This document shows positions 8,070 to 8,270 of a DNA stretch of 8,270 nucleotides, piece after piece. The translations under genes were made by a program, and so were the position numbers. Origin of the DNA: Boseongicola sp. SB0675_bin_26 (lineage in GTDB: Bacteria; Pseudomonadota; Alphaproteobacteria; Rhodobacterales; Rhodobacteraceae); NCBI GenBank assembly GCA_009843725.1, contig VYCX01000279.1:1-8270 (forward strand). Reading direction: 5' to 3'. The notes under the pieces were generated by a model, which was not told the DNA's origin, ran no database searches, and saw only the letters and a program-made list of their open reading frames with translations. The first letter of the stretch is position 1. Each line of letters starts with the position of its first letter.

Positions 8070-8105
8070 GTCGAAACGTGACCCACGACCAGTCACTCTT
8101 TCGAC
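8070..8105. repeat. Imperfect 12-bp inverted repeat between the cytochrome c gene and yejA
   Basis: GTCGAAA (8070-8076) pairs with TTTCGAC (8099-8105), and GTGAC (8078-8082) pairs with GTCAC (8092-8096). A 1-versus-2-base bulge separates the two stems and the loop has 9 bases. It lies 61 bp past the cytochrome stop and upstream of the yejA promoter candidate. It may help end cytochrome transcription, although no T-run follows on either strand, or it may be a regulator site. Confidence 0.5.
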
Positions 8106-8166
8106 CGCTCGCAATTCGCCCCGGCCGTCCGGAAGGACTCGAATGGTCCTGAAGTTGCGCGTCGGC

Positions 8167-8270
8167 CTACTGGCCTATGGTGCTGAGCCAGGCGATCAGG
8201 TCGGCCCTGTCCGTCGCCTTGGACATCCCCTTGTAGGACATCTTGGTCCCGGGCGCGAACTTTCTCGGGC
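8167..8270 (-). CDS. Class I c-type cytochrome, C-terminal 33 residues (5' part beyond window)
   Basis: The last 33 codons of a gene entering from the right edge are visible, ending in TAG at 8169-8167. The peptide contains [12 protein letters not shown] followed by [13 protein letters not shown]. This is the C-terminal signature of cytochrome c2/c550-like proteins: the methionine in GTKM is the distal heme-iron ligand, and the RADLIAWL helix packs against the heme. The protein is expected to be an electron carrier in the periplasm or membrane-anchored facing it, but the CXXCH heme site and the N-terminus lie outside the window. It is on the same strand as yejA with a 212-bp gap containing an inverted repeat, so it is probably a separate transcription unit. 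Confidence 0.88.
   Translation of the reverse strand, partial: PRKFAPGTKMSYKGMSKATDRADLIAWLSTIGQ

Overview
The window carries a complete peptide/microcin-type ABC importer operon on the minus strand, in the order yejA-yejB-yejE-yejF when read right to left (7954 down to 2113). Upstream of it, at the right edge, is the 3' end of a class I c-type cytochrome gene on the same strand. Downstream, at the left edge, is a large minus-strand gene (1456 down to position 1, cut by the window edge). That gene joins a class I SAM-dependent methyltransferase domain to a C-terminal HNH nuclease motif. The high GC content, the cytochrome c2-like C-terminus and the YejABEF proteins point to an alphaproteobacterium, perhaps Rhodobacterales. 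This placement is an inference from protein style and has not been tested by search.

Region by region on the minus strand: 8270-8167 is the cytochrome c C-terminus, including the distal heme-ligand methionine. 8166-7955 is an intergenic stretch with an imperfect 12-bp inverted repeat, a possible promoter and a strong ribosome binding site for yejA. 7954-6062 is YejA, the periplasmic binding protein. 6054-4963 is YejB and 4960-3821 is YejE, the two permeases. A 103-nt gap follows, with a short hairpin and a good ribosome binding site for a GTG start. 3717-2113 is YejF, the double ATPase. 2112-1457 is a 656-bp stretch with no convincing gene; it holds a perfect 8-bp inverted repeat nested between 7-bp direct repeats. 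1456-1 is the methyltransferase-HNH gene.

The four Yej proteins should form one importer. YejA captures oligopeptides in the periplasm, YejB and YejE form the channel, and YejF supplies both nucleotide-binding domains. Very tight spacing and ribosome binding sites inside the preceding gene suggest that yejA, yejB and yejE are translationally coupled. yejF has its own ribosome binding site after a longer gap.

The item most worth attention is the methyltransferase-HNH fusion. It is easy to miss because its stop codon lies outside the window. The methyltransferase half has the SAM-binding motifs but none of the catalytic motifs of DNA base methyltransferases. The C-terminal half looks like an HNH nuclease. 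This mix suggests a nucleic-acid-acting defence or modification enzyme, but that role is a hypothesis.
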